The notes beneath the pieces are model-generated. The model had not been told where the DNA came from. It saw nothing but the letters and a program-made list of their open reading frames with translations, and searched no databases. Made by a program: the position numbers and the translations under genes. Positions 1 to 8,021 of a stretch of 64,000 nt of DNA are shown here, in pieces. Origin of the DNA: JBBRWO01 sp964388455 (GTDB taxonomy: Bacteria > Actinomycetota > Coriobacteriia > Anaerosomatales > JAAXUF01); contig CAYMAN010000005.1 of the NCBI GenBank assembly GCA_964388455.1, positions 27,607 through 91,606 of the forward strand. The letters run 5' to 3'. Numbering within the stretch: position 1 is the stretch's first letter; each line of letters opens with the position of its first letter.

Positions 1-470
1 ACAACAGCCGCAGTTCGAGCGGCGGCTACGGCGGTCTCGACCTCGTCGGGATCGACCGTGCCGGTCTCGTCGGCCTCTACGACCACGAGTTCGACGCCGA
101 GCGCCGCCAGCGCGTAGAGCGGCCTGGCGACGGCGTTGTGCTCCATCGAGCATGCCACGACCCGGTCGCCCGGCTTGATCAGGCCACGGAGCACCATGTT
201 CATCGCCTCGGTGCAGCCGGGCTGAAAGAGCAGATCACGCGCGTTGGGCGCGCCGAGAAGCGCTGCGATGTCACGACGGGACTCGTGGATGAGGCGCGTG
301 GTCGCCATCGCGAGTCGGTACGCACCGCGTCCGGGATTGCCACCATAAAGCGTCAGCGCATCATGGACCGCCGACACGACCTCAGGCGGCTTGGGCCACG
401 ACGTCGCCCCGTGGTCCAGATAGATGGTCTCGGCGTTGACCGTCGTCTGGCTGTCGCGCGTGTCAGTCAC
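1..470 (-). CDS. Cysteine desulfurase / selenocysteine lyase-like PLP enzyme (3' end outside window)
   Basis: Only the first ~156 residues lie in the window; the frame is open to base 1. The GTG start at 468-470 lies 4 bp past the stop of the upstream molybdopterin gene. The N-terminus shows the class V aminotransferase pattern: YLDHGATSWPKP near residue 17, FQPGCTEAMNMVL near 80 and SMEHNAVARPL near 108. The PLP lysine and catalytic cysteine would lie outside. The short N-terminus fits the desulfurase-like subfamily often found near selenium and molybdenum-hydroxylase genes; desulfurases also supply sulfur for FdhD-dependent activation of formate dehydrogenase. The link to Moco sulfuration or selenium supply is inferred from position. 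Confidence 0.8.
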   Translation of the reverse strand, partial: MTDTRDSQTTVNAETIYLDHGATSWPKPPEVVSAVHDALTLYGGNPGRGAYRLAMATTRLIHESRRDIAALLGAPNARDLLFQPGCTEAMNMVLRGLIKPGDRVVACSMEHNAVARPLYALAALGVELVVVEADETGTVDPDEVETAVAAARTAAV

Positions 471-473
471 GCG

Positions 474-959
474 CTAGCCGTGCCCGCCGCCGCACACCAT
501 CTCGACCGCATGCTCGAGCTGGGGTGCGATGAAGCCGAATGACTCTCGGGCGGCCTTCTCGGAACCGGGAAGGTTGATGATGACGGTCTGGCCGCGCTGC
601 GCGGCGGTCGCGCGCGAGAGCATGGCGCGCTTGGTGACTTTGAGTGACTCGGAGCGGAGGTACTCGGCGATGCCGGGGACGGGGCGCTCAGCGATGTCCA
701 TGGTGGCTTCGGGGGTTACGTCGCGCGGACCGAGGCCGGTGCCGCCGCACGAGAAGACGATATCGGCATCCTCGACGTCACACATCTCGGCGAGCGAGGC
801 GGCGATACACTCACGATCGTCGGGGCAGACGTGGTAGGCGACTACCAGCCAGCCGGCTGCCTCGGCGAGCTCGATGAGCGCGCGGCCGGCGGTGTCCTCG
901 GCCTCACCTGCAGAACGGGTGTCGGAGCAGGTCAGGACGCCGATGCGGAGTTCTGCCAC
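474..959 (-). CDS. moaB: Molybdopterin adenylyltransferase, MogA/MoaB family
   Basis: A 161-aa protein of normal family length that adenylylates molybdopterin before metal insertion by MoeA. Visible motifs are VLTCSDTRSAG at the N-terminus, the ligand loop FSCGGTGLGPRD near residue 68, PGIAEYLRSES and the C-terminal INLPGS. The GTG at 957-959 is chosen because everything upstream in that frame is an Arg/Pro-rich shadow of the MOSC gene. It lies 4 bp after the MOSC gene stop and 4 bp before the desulfurase-like gene, so it belongs to the cofactor operon. MogA and MoaB cannot be told apart here. Confidence 0.93.
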   Translation of the reverse strand: MAELRIGVLTCSDTRSAGEAEDTAGRALIELAEAAGWLVVAYHVCPDDRECIAASLAEMCDVEDADIVFSCGGTGLGPRDVTPEATMDIAERPVPGIAEYLRSESLKVTKRAMLSRATAAQRGQTVIINLPGSEKAARESFGFIAPQLEHAVEMVCGGGHG

Positions 960-963
960 GGTG

Positions 964-1569
964 CTACTCCCCTTCCGGGCTTGTGGTGACGCGGTTGCAG
1001 TTCTTCTCCGAGCGGGCCTCGGCTTTGGCGGCCTCCTCGGCGGCCTCCTTGGCGCGCTCGGCTGCGAACTCGGCGATGGACTCGGGCGAGGTGCGATCGC
1101 AGGTGCCGTCGCCGATAGAGAGCGTGGTGATGGTGTCGCCGACCTCGACGTCGCCGGCCTGGCGGACCACGGCGAAGATGCCCTCGCGCGGCATGACACA
1201 GTCACCGGCCTGGTAGTAGATGGCGCACTTGGTGTGGCAGACCTTGCCGATCTGGCTGATCTCGAGAATCACCGAGTCACCGATCTGGATCTGGCTGCCC
1301 ATGGGCAACGCGAGCAGGTCGATGCCGGTGGTGGTGATGTTCTCGGCGAAGTCCCCGGCGTCCACGTCGAGGCCCTTGGCCTGCATGGTGCCGATCGACT
1401 CTGCCGAGAGGAGCGAGACCTGGCGATGCCAGTCGCCCGCGTGCGCGTCGGTGTCGAATCCTCGGTCGAGGATGAGGGTGCCGCGGGTGCCGGGTGTCTT
1501 GCGCATGGTCTTCTTGGGGCTCAGGTTGACCGAGGTTACGGTGCCGGGGCCGGGCAGGGGTGCTGTCAT
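964..1569 (-). CDS. MOSC domain protein
   Basis: A 201-aa protein with a single MOSC (Moco sulfurase C-terminal) domain over about residues 8-155. It shows VNLSPKKTMRK, DAHAGDWHRQVSLLS, GDFAENITTTG and the cysteine-containing stretch GKVCHTKCAIYY followed by CVMPREGIFA. Members of the family carry or transfer sulfur to the cofactor, but the exact substrate of stand-alone MOSC proteins is mostly unknown. The last ~45 residues form an Ala/Glu-rich helix. The ATG overlaps the moaC stop as TGATG, so translation is probably coupled. Stand-alone MOSC genes commonly sit beside moaB and moaC, as here. Confidence 0.9.
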   Translation of the reverse strand: MTAPLPGPGTVTSVNLSPKKTMRKTPGTRGTLILDRGFDTDAHAGDWHRQVSLLSAESIGTMQAKGLDVDAGDFAENITTTGIDLLALPMGSQIQIGDSVILEISQIGKVCHTKCAIYYQAGDCVMPREGIFAVVRQAGDVEVGDTITTLSIGDGTCDRTSPESIAEFAAERAKEAAEEAAKAEARSEKNCNRVTTSPEGE

Positions 1570-2189
1570 CAGGTGTTCTCCTCGCGGGTCCACAGGCCGG
1601 ACTTGCCGCCTTCTTTGCGAAGCAGGCAGACGTCTGAGATGACCATGCCTCGGTCAACGGCCTTACACATATCGTACACGGTCAGCGCAGCGACGCTGGC
1701 TGCCGTGAGCGCTTCCATCTCGATGCCGGTCTTGCCGTCGACTTCGACGGTGGCCGTGATGCGGATTCCGGTGCGCGCGCTGAGTGCCGGGCCGTTCGAC
1801 GGCGCGGGAACGGCGGAACGCTCCGGCACGAGCTCGACGGCAGCGTGGGTGATGTTGAGCGGGTGGCACATCGGGATGAGCTCGGCGGTGCGCTTGGCGG
1901 CCATGATGCCGGCGATGCGCGCCGTGGCGAGCACGTCGCCTTTGGGTGCCGAGCCGGTCACGATCATCTCGAGGGTGGCAGGTGCCATCGCGATGAAAGC
2001 GCCGGCGACGGCCACGCGATGGGTGACGGGCTTGTCGGCGACGTCGACCATACGTGCGGCGCCCGTGGCGTCCAAGTGCGTGAGTGCGCCCGGCGCGACG
2101 TGGACGGCGGGGTGCTGCGGGGTGTCGGGCGCGGCGGTGGGGGTGTCGGGTGTGCCCGTGGGGGGCGTGTCGGGGGTCTCGGCGGGCAT
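1569..2189 (-). CDS. moaC: Cyclic pyranopterin monophosphate synthase MoaC
   Basis: MoaC converts the MoaA product to cPMP, the first committed step of molybdopterin synthesis. The conserved core begins near residue 35: LTHLDATGAARMVDV, then AGIMAAKRTAELIPMCHPL and the catalytic-face EVDGKTGIEMEALTA with VYDMCKAVDRGM. At 206 aa it is longer than the usual ~160 because of an N-terminal tail with TPDTP-type Thr/Pro repeats, probably disordered. A clear GGAGG ribosome site inside the end of moaA lies 7 bp before the ATG. It follows moaA and overlaps the MOSC gene by one base. Confidence 0.95.
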   Translation of the reverse strand: MPAETPDTPPTGTPDTPTAAPDTPQHPAVHVAPGALTHLDATGAARMVDVADKPVTHRVAVAGAFIAMAPATLEMIVTGSAPKGDVLATARIAGIMAAKRTAELIPMCHPLNITHAAVELVPERSAVPAPSNGPALSARTGIRITATVEVDGKTGIEMEALTAASVAALTVYDMCKAVDRGMVISDVCLLRKEGGKSGLWTREENT

Positions 2190-2192
2190 GGG

Positions 2193-3227
2193 TCAGCCTC
2201 CGATCTGGGACATGCGACGGTCGGTTCCGACGCGGTCCTGGTGGTTTTCGGGCTTGTCGTGCAGGCTCTGGCGGATGACGGCGCGGATGTCGTCGTCGGT
2301 GCCGGAGCGGAGTACAGAGCGCACGTCGAGTTCTGCGTCCGAGAAGAGACACGGACGCAGGCGACCGTCGGCGGTGAGTCTCAGGCGGTTGCATTCACTG
2401 CAGAAGTGGTGCGACAGCGGCGAGATGACGCCGATGGTCCCGGGCGCGCCGGAGAAGCGGTAGTACTTCGCGGGTCCCCAACCGCCCGGTGCCGAGTCGC
2501 GCTCGACGGCGACGAGCTCGCCGAGACCGGCAGCGACACCCTCGGCTGAGATGCGGGCGATGACCTCGTCGGACGGCATGGTGTCGTCGCGCGTCCAGCC
2601 GTCGGTCTCTACGCCGCCGTCGGAGTGGCAACCCGCGCCCTCCTCGGCGATTCCGACGGGCATGTACTCGATGAAGCGTACGTGCAGCGGACGATCGAGC
2701 GTGAGCTTCGCGAAGCCGAGCAGGTCCTGCTGAAGCGAGCGGACCACGACGACGTTGAGCTTGATGGGCTTGAAGCCGACGTCGAAGGCCGCGTCGATGC
2801 CGGCGAGTGCGTCGGCGAGCTTGCCTCCGCGGGTGATGCGCTCGTAGACGTCGGGGTCAAGCGAGTCGAGGCTGATGTTGACGCGCTCGAGGCCGGCGTC
2901 GCGCAGATCGTGCGCGAACTTGGGCAGCAGCGTGGCGTTGGTAGTCAACGCGATGGACTCGAGGCCGGTGATGGCGCGGAGGCGACGCACGTGGTCGACG
3001 ACACCGTGTCGGACCAGCGGCTCGCCGCCGGTGAGGCGGATCTTGCCGATGCCTTCACCCACGGCGATTCCGGCGAAGCGTTCGATCTCCTCGAGGGAGA
3101 GCATCTCGTCATGCGGCTTGAAGGCTACGCCCTCGGCGGGCATGCAGTAGACGCATCGCAGGTTGCAGCGATCTGTCAAGGAGATGCGGAGGTAGTCTAT
3201 GCGGCGACCGAATGTGTCTGTGGCCAC
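2193..3227 (-). CDS. moaA: GTP 3',8-cyclase MoaA (radical SAM)
   Basis: A 344-aa radical SAM enzyme that starts molybdopterin synthesis from GTP. The N-terminal cluster motif is CNLRCVYC (near residue 23); the second 4Fe-4S site is CSECNRLRLTADGRLRPC near the C-terminus. The protein ends in the Gly-Gly dipeptide that is essential in characterised MoaA proteins. An acidic, Asp/Gly-rich insertion lies between the two halves (about residues 205-255). The GTG start at 3225-3227 overlaps the mobB stop as TAGTG and has GGAGGAGA just upstream; a longer frame reading has no support. Confidence 0.96.
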   Translation of the reverse strand: MATDTFGRRIDYLRISLTDRCNLRCVYCMPAEGVAFKPHDEMLSLEEIERFAGIAVGEGIGKIRLTGGEPLVRHGVVDHVRRLRAITGLESIALTTNATLLPKFAHDLRDAGLERVNISLDSLDPDVYERITRGGKLADALAGIDAAFDVGFKPIKLNVVVVRSLQQDLLGFAKLTLDRPLHVRFIEYMPVGIAEEGAGCHSDGGVETDGWTRDDTMPSDEVIARISAEGVAAGLGELVAVERDSAPGGWGPAKYYRFSGAPGTIGVISPLSHHFCSECNRLRLTADGRLRPCLFSDAELDVRSVLRSGTDDDIRAVIRQSLHDKPENHQDRVGTDRRMSQIGG

Positions 3228-3832
3228 TAGATCTCTCCTCCGTCCGGCGTGGTCCCCGAGGGCACCGTGCTCAGACAGTCCTCGTCGCCTTCGGCTCCTG
3301 CGGAACTGCGCGCGGTACCCCCGGGGACCACGCCTGCCAGGTAGCGGGTGCACACCATATCTGCCACTGCGATTGCATCCTCTAGACCGAACAGCGGGAC
3401 GCCTTCAGGTGCTAGATCCGGGTTGTCGGTCACCAAGGCCACTAGCTCCTCCGGGGTGGAGATCAGGGACTCGCTTCTTGCTCGCCTCGATATCTCGATG
3501 CGTTGAGTGGCCTCGCGCTTGAAGCCCTCGGTGAGGAGGATATCGGCGCCAGAGTCAGTGGCGATCGTCGCCAGCTCTGGCAGCGTGTACTCGCGCTCTA
3601 CTTTTGCGATGAGACTGAACTTATCGGGGCTTGAGACCATTGTGGTGACGGCGCCGGCTCGGGCGTGGCGCCAGGAGTCCTTACCGGGGACGTCGATGTC
3701 GTAGTCGTGGACGTGGTGCTTCACGGTGGCTACGCGCACGCCTCGGCTCGAGAGCTCGCGGATGAGCTTCTCGAGGAAGGTGGTCTTGCCGGAGTCGCCC
3801 TTGCCGACGATGGAAACGATCGGAACCGTCAC
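3227..3832 (-). CDS. mobB: Molybdopterin-guanine dinucleotide biosynthesis protein MobB
   Basis: A 201-aa P-loop GTPase-like partner of MobA. It opens with VSIVGKGDSGKTTFLEKL (Walker A), followed by KHHVHDYDIDVPGKDSWRH and, further on, DILLTEGFKRE, the usual MobB pattern. A C-terminal tail of ~30 Gly/Ser/Asp-rich residues is unusual. The GTG start overlaps the stop of the preceding 72-aa gene as TAGTG. Because the operon also has mobA fused to fdhD, the cofactor made is probably the bis-guanine dinucleotide form used by formate dehydrogenase and DMSO-reductase family enzymes. Confidence 0.94.
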   Translation of the reverse strand: MTVPIVSIVGKGDSGKTTFLEKLIRELSSRGVRVATVKHHVHDYDIDVPGKDSWRHARAGAVTTMVSSPDKFSLIAKVEREYTLPELATIATDSGADILLTEGFKREATQRIEISRRARSESLISTPEELVALVTDNPDLAPEGVPLFGLEDAIAVADMVCTRYLAGVVPGGTARSSAGAEGDEDCLSTVPSGTTPDGGEI

Positions 3833-4050
3833 TAGAAGCAGCCGAGATCGCAGTTGTGGACGCGCACTCCGGCCATATCCGCGGCGGTACCGGCGACCTT
3901 GTACGGGATGCCGGTGTCCTCGGCGAACTTGCGAAGCACAGGGCATGTGACCTTTTCGTCGACGGACTTGGCCTTGATGGCGTCCATCATTTCAGGTGTG
4001 ACCTGCTCGACCCAGCGGGGATCGTGTGTCTTGGGACCCTTGTCGCTCAT
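3832..4050 (-). CDS. 72-aa conserved-looking cysteine protein of unknown function in the Moco operon
   Basis: A small acidic protein with Cys36 (VTCPVLRKFAEDTG) and a C-terminal CX3C pair (NCDLGCF, Cys67 and Cys71). It looks like a short helical, possibly winged-helix fold (DEKVTCPVLRKFAEDTGIPY) followed by the Cys tail. The ATG overlaps the moeA stop as ATGA, has GAAGAAGG 6 bp upstream, and its own stop overlaps mobB as TAGTG. Coupling on both sides makes it a real gene rather than a shadow. I cannot name its family. Metal or sulfur handling, or regulation, in cofactor synthesis are guesses from context. Confidence 0.75.
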   Translation of the reverse strand: MSDKGPKTHDPRWVEQVTPEMMDAIKAKSVDEKVTCPVLRKFAEDTGIPYKVAGTAADMAGVRVHNCDLGCF

Positions 4051-5357
4051 ACGGTGCCTTCTTCCATGTCGAGCCGGACGCAGTCGACCTGCGTGCCGGC
4101 GGGGAACACGCCTTCGTCCGCGGGGAGGACGACGAAGCAGTTGCCGCGGTGGGCGGCGGTGAGCAACGCCGAGGACTGGCTGTGCGGCAGCGACGCCAGG
4201 TAGCCGTCGCCGGACGGATCACGCTCGATTCTGCCGCGCAGGTAGTAGCGACGGTCCTGCTTCTTCTTCACGTCATGCGCGAGTCGTGCCACCGTCACCG
4301 GCCGATCGATCGCCGAGAAGCCCATCATGCGACGGAGCGCCGGGCGCACGAAGATCTCGAAGCCGACGTAGGTGCTGGTGGGATTGCCCGGCAGGCCGAA
4401 GAACGGCACTCCCCGGATCGAGCCGAGCGTCTGCGGATTGCCGGGGCGCATCTTGACCTTGGCGAACGCGAGCTCGCCGAGTTCCTCGAGAATCGGCTTC
4501 ACGAAGTCGAAGTCGCCCACTGACACGCCGCCGCTGGTCAGGATGAAGTCGCACTCCTCGGCGGCGAGATTGAAGGCGTCGCGCGTGGCATCGAGGTCGT
4601 CGAGGACGATCGGGTAGCGGACGGGAATCGCGCCGGCTGCAAGAACCTGAGCGGCGATCGAGTAGCTGTTGGAGTTGCGGATCTTGCCCGGACCCGGCTT
4701 CTCGGCGACCTCGACGAGTTCGCTGCCGGTCGAGAGCACGGCGACGCGCGGGCGGCGGCGGACGCTGACGGTGGCGTGGCCGGTCGACGCGAGCAGGCCG
4801 ATGCCCGCCGGGCCGAGCACGTCGCCGGCCTCGATGACGACGTCACCGGCGCACACCTCCTCGCCCTGCAGCCGGATGTGCTCGCCCAGGCGCGGCTCGA
4901 GCTCGAAAGCGACCGTGGAGCCGAGACCACCATCGCCGGCGACCACGCGGGTGCGCTCGACCATCACGACGCTGTCGGCGCCTGAGGGTACGGCGGCACC
5001 AGTCATGATGCGGGCGGCCTCGCCGGGACCGACTTGGATGCCGGCGACGTCGTCGCCGGCGCCGATGTGTGCGATGACGAGCAGCTGGCCGGGGTTCTCG
5101 GCGGTAGCGCCTTCGAGGTCGGCGGCGCGAACGGCGAACCCGTCCATCGCCGAGTTATCGAACGGCGCAACGTCGATGTCGCTCACCGCGTCCTCGGCGA
5201 GAACGCGGCCGAGCGCGTCGAGCAGCGATACCTGCTCGGCGGGCATCGGCGCGATGCGGTCGAAGACGAGCTCGCGCGCCTCCTCGACGGTCATGACCGG
5301 AATCGACACGTCGGAATCCGCGATGGGCCTGGGTGCGGGAGTCGGGGTCGGGCTCAT
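4047..5357 (-). CDS. moeA: Molybdopterin molybdenumtransferase MoeA
   Basis: MoeA inserts molybdate (or tungstate) into adenylylated molybdopterin. The 436-aa protein has the full gephyrin-E-like layout: VEEARELVFDRIAP near residue 24, APFDNSAMDGFAVRA near 65, ILTSGGVSVGDFDF near 270 and FFGLPGNPTSTYVGFE near 315. The ATG follows the fdhD stop directly (TGAATG) with GAGGAGG upstream. Its own stop overlaps the next ATG. Only one moeA copy is seen, so separate Mo- and W-specific copies, known in some organisms, are not shown by this window. Confidence 0.96.
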   Translation of the reverse strand: MSPTPTPAPRPIADSDVSIPVMTVEEARELVFDRIAPMPAEQVSLLDALGRVLAEDAVSDIDVAPFDNSAMDGFAVRAADLEGATAENPGQLLVIAHIGAGDDVAGIQVGPGEAARIMTGAAVPSGADSVVMVERTRVVAGDGGLGSTVAFELEPRLGEHIRLQGEEVCAGDVVIEAGDVLGPAGIGLLASTGHATVSVRRRPRVAVLSTGSELVEVAEKPGPGKIRNSNSYSIAAQVLAAGAIPVRYPIVLDDLDATRDAFNLAAEECDFILTSGGVSVGDFDFVKPILEELGELAFAKVKMRPGNPQTLGSIRGVPFFGLPGNPTSTYVGFEIFVRPALRRMMGFSAIDRPVTVARLAHDVKKKQDRRYYLRGRIERDPSGDGYLASLPHSQSSALLTAAHRGNCFVVLPADEGVFPAGTQVDCVRLDMEEGTV

Positions 5358-6794
5358 TCAGTCCTCCTCGGGAGGGGCGAGTACGCGCTGGGGGTGCGTG
5401 TAGACGGTGAGTTTGCCGCCGCGGGCGTAGCCGACAAGCGTGATGCCCAGCTCGGCACCGATCTCTGCCGCAAGGTCGGTGACCGCCGAGCGCGACGCGA
5501 CGATGGGGACCGCGGCCTTGGCTGCCTTGACAGCCATCTCGTAGCTGATGCGGCCGGTGGAGATGAGCACGGTGTTGCGCGTGGAGACGCGGTCGAGCCA
5601 GGCCCGACCGAGCAGCTTGTCGAGCGCGTTATGGCGGCCGACGTCCTCGCGGACGAGCGCGAGTTCGCCGCCGAACGCCAGGCCGCACGCGTGCATGCCG
5701 CCGGTGTCGCGGTAGAGCGTGGCGGCGCGCGCCATATCGCCGACGTAGCGATAGAGCTCGTCGGCGGTGACGGTGAGGTCGCCGGTGACCGGCTCGAGAC
5801 CGCGGGCGTGGCCGACGCTCGAGAACGTCACGCCCTTCCCGCAGCCGCTGGTCAGGTACCGCGTGCGGTGCACAAGGTCCTCGGGCACGACCTCGTCGCT
5901 GGTGACCCAGACGAAGCCGCGTTTGGCGTCGACGTCGACGGTGCGCAGCGCTTCGCGGTCCTCGAGCAGACCCTCCGAGACGAGGAAGCCTACGGCGAGC
6001 TCCTCGAGGTCGCTGGGCGTGGACTGCGTCGTGGCGACCTCGACGTCGTTGAGGTAGATGGTGACCGGACGCTCGCTGGGCATACCCCGCGAGCGACGCG
6101 TGGCGACTTCGACGACCTCGATCTTGATGGGGCCGGCGTAGTGATCGCGCTTACTGCCCTGCTTGTCGGGCACCTCAGCGGTCTCGCGCGCCTCGGCGAG
6201 GTCGGCGGGGGTGTTCACGTTCACGAGCGAGCGCAGCTCGGGGTCGACGGCTCGCAGCGCCTCGAGCGGCAACTCGGCGACGCGCAGGGTCGAGATCATG
6301 GCGATGATGCGACGACGACCGGTGGAGAGCGCAGCACGTGCGGCCGGGAGGCAGGCTTCGACGCGGTAGAGGGCGAGAAGCGGCTCCGGACCCTTCTCGC
6401 CGACCGGCAGGACGACGTCCACGCCTTCTCGGACATCCCAGAGCGCGCGGATGACGTCGGGTTCGAGGTGCGGCATGTCGGCGGCCACGGCGAGAACCCA
6501 CTCGTCTCCGGCGGCGGCCATGGCTGTGGCAAGGCCACCGAGCGGACCCTGGTACGCGACCTCGTCGGAGAGAATGCGGACGTCGGCGGGCAGCCCGGCT
6601 TCAGCGAGGGCTTCGGGACGGTTGGTGACGACGACCGTGTGATCGCAGACGCTTTGCACGACACCGACGACGCGCGACACCAACGGCTCGCCATCGACGG
6701 CGAGCAGCGTCTTGTCGACACCCATGCGCACCGACCGTCCACCGGCCAATACAGCCGCGGTGAGCGGCAGCGACGTGTGAACCCGCTGCGTCAT
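5358..6794 (-). CDS. MobA-FdhD fusion: molybdopterin guanylyltransferase plus formate dehydrogenase sulfurtransferase
   Basis: One 478-aa frame joins two enzymes. Residues ~10-200 are MobA: AAVLAGGRSVRMGVDKTLL, DEVAYQGPLGGL and AVAADMPHLEPDV are the nucleotidyltransferase motifs. Residues ~215-470 are FdhD: IYLNDVEVATTQSTPSDLEE, TSGCGKGVTFS (the sulfur-transfer cysteine, with the second Cys of the E. coli CXXC absent), GGMHACGLA, VREDVGRHNALDK and STGRISYEMAVKAAKA. FdhD passes persulfide sulfur to the guanylated cofactor of formate dehydrogenase, so the fusion links the last two cofactor steps. AAGGGTAAGGGAAG precedes the ATG. This is the first gene of the cofactor operon. Confidence 0.94.
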   Translation of the reverse strand: MTQRVHTSLPLTAAVLAGGRSVRMGVDKTLLAVDGEPLVSRVVGVVQSVCDHTVVVTNRPEALAEAGLPADVRILSDEVAYQGPLGGLATAMAAAGDEWVLAVAADMPHLEPDVIRALWDVREGVDVVLPVGEKGPEPLLALYRVEACLPAARAALSTGRRRIIAMISTLRVAELPLEALRAVDPELRSLVNVNTPADLAEARETAEVPDKQGSKRDHYAGPIKIEVVEVATRRSRGMPSERPVTIYLNDVEVATTQSTPSDLEELAVGFLVSEGLLEDREALRTVDVDAKRGFVWVTSDEVVPEDLVHRTRYLTSGCGKGVTFSSVGHARGLEPVTGDLTVTADELYRYVGDMARAATLYRDTGGMHACGLAFGGELALVREDVGRHNALDKLLGRAWLDRVSTRNTVLISTGRISYEMAVKAAKAAVPIVASRSAVTDLAAEIGAELGITLVGYARGGKLTVYTHPQRVLAPPEED

Positions 6795-6902
6795 CTTCCC
6801 TTACCCTTCACGGCCGTAAGCAGCCGATGCTTCGTGGCGAGGCGATGCCTCGATTGTCGCACACACGCGGAATCCGGAGTGCCGGCCCGGGTTCGCGCGT
6901 TC

Positions 6903-8021
6903 CTAGTCGGTGATGGGTGCCCACCGTACCGCGGTGGCCTTGAAGAGCGCGAGTACCGGAGCTCCCGGCACCAGCCCGAGCTCGTCTGTAGCCGCACGGG
7001 ACACACTTGCAGCAAGTCGCAAGCCGTCGGCATCGAGCACCACGTGGTTGCTCGCGCCACGGGGACTCACCGACTCGACTGACGCGCGAACACGGTTGCG
7101 CGCCGTCGTCGCCGGCAGCTCCGCCGTGATCTCGAACAGCATGACGTCCTCGGGGCGCACAGCCAGTCGCACGCGCGCGCCCACAGCCGCCGAGCCCGAA
7201 ACGAACACCTCGACGCCCTGCGCCGCACCCTGCACCGCGATGGTCACAAGCCCCTCGTCGGATGCTGTGACGATTCCGCGCGACGCCTCCTCCATGCCGA
7301 GGAACGCGGCGCTCCAGTCGTCTTCGGGGAGCCCCATCACCTCGTCGGCGGGTCCGCAGGCGACTATGCGGCCGGCGTTCATGATCGCGACCTGGTCGGC
7401 GATCACGAGCGCCTCGTCTTGATCGTGCGTAACGTAGACAACGGTCACGCCCGTCTCGCGCAGGATCGAAGCGAAGTCATGGGTGAGCTGACGCTTCAGC
7501 AGCGGGTCGAGGCTGGCCAGCGGTTCATCGAGCAGCAGCACCTGCGGCTCGACCACGAGCGCTCGGGCCAGCGACACGCGCTGCGCCTCTCCACCGGACA
7601 GCGCGAGCGCGCTGCGCTTCTCGTACCCGGCAAGGCCCACACGCTCGAGCGCGGCCGCAACCCGTGGCCCGCGCTCCGCCCGCGGTACGCCGCGCGCCGC
7701 GAGGCCGTACGCGACGTTTCCTCCGACCGACCCCTTGAACAGGTACGGCCGCTGGAACACCGCCGCCATCGCAAGATGCCCCGCCCGATCGCCCATGGAC
7801 ACCGGAGCGCCGCCGAGAAGGATCGTCCCCGCATCAGGTTGCTCGAGAAGTCCGAGCACCGAGAGCAGCGTCGATTTTCCCGACCCACTGGGGCCGATGA
7901 TCGCGAGCACACTGCCCGCTGCGACCTCCACCTCCGGGACGTCGAGCAGGAAGCCGCTCCTGGGGAACGTGCGTCGCACTCCGGTCGCTGAGATCGACAG
8001 CGGCGTCACTGACGCATTCAT
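6903..8021 (-). CDS. tupC: Tungstate/molybdate ABC transporter ATP-binding protein
   Basis: A 372-aa ABC ATPase: Walker A IIGPSGSGKSTLL near residue 42, signature ALSGGEAQRVSLARAL, Walker B VLLLDEPLASLDPLL, and H-loop VVYVTHDQDEA. The last ~65 residues (VRASVESVSPRGASNHVVL onward) form a TOBE/Mop-type oxyanion-binding domain as in ModC, often used for feedback inhibition by Mo/W. The ATG overlaps the permease stop as ATGA. TupC is preferred over ModC because the permease and binding protein belong to the Tup type. Confidence 0.93.
   Translation of the reverse strand: MNASVTPLSISATGVRRTFPRSGFLLDVPEVEVAAGSVLAIIGPSGSGKSTLLSVLGLLEQPDAGTILLGGAPVSMGDRAGHLAMAAVFQRPYLFKGSVGGNVAYGLAARGVPRAERGPRVAAALERVGLAGYEKRSALALSGGEAQRVSLARALVVEPQVLLLDEPLASLDPLLKRQLTHDFASILRETGVTVVYVTHDQDEALVIADQVAIMNAGRIVACGPADEVMGLPEDDWSAAFLGMEEASRGIVTASDEGLVTIAVQGAAQGVEVFVSGSAAVGARVRLAVRPEDVMLFEITAELPATTARNRVRASVESVSPRGASNHVVLDADGLRLAASVSRAATDELGLVPGAPVLALFKATAVRWAPITD

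Noticed and set aside
5034..7082. A 682-codon plus-strand frame opposite moeA and mobA-fdhD
   Set aside because: It mirrors well-supported minus-strand genes, has Arg/Asp/Gly/Val-rich shadow composition and no motif; a usual artefact at this GC content.
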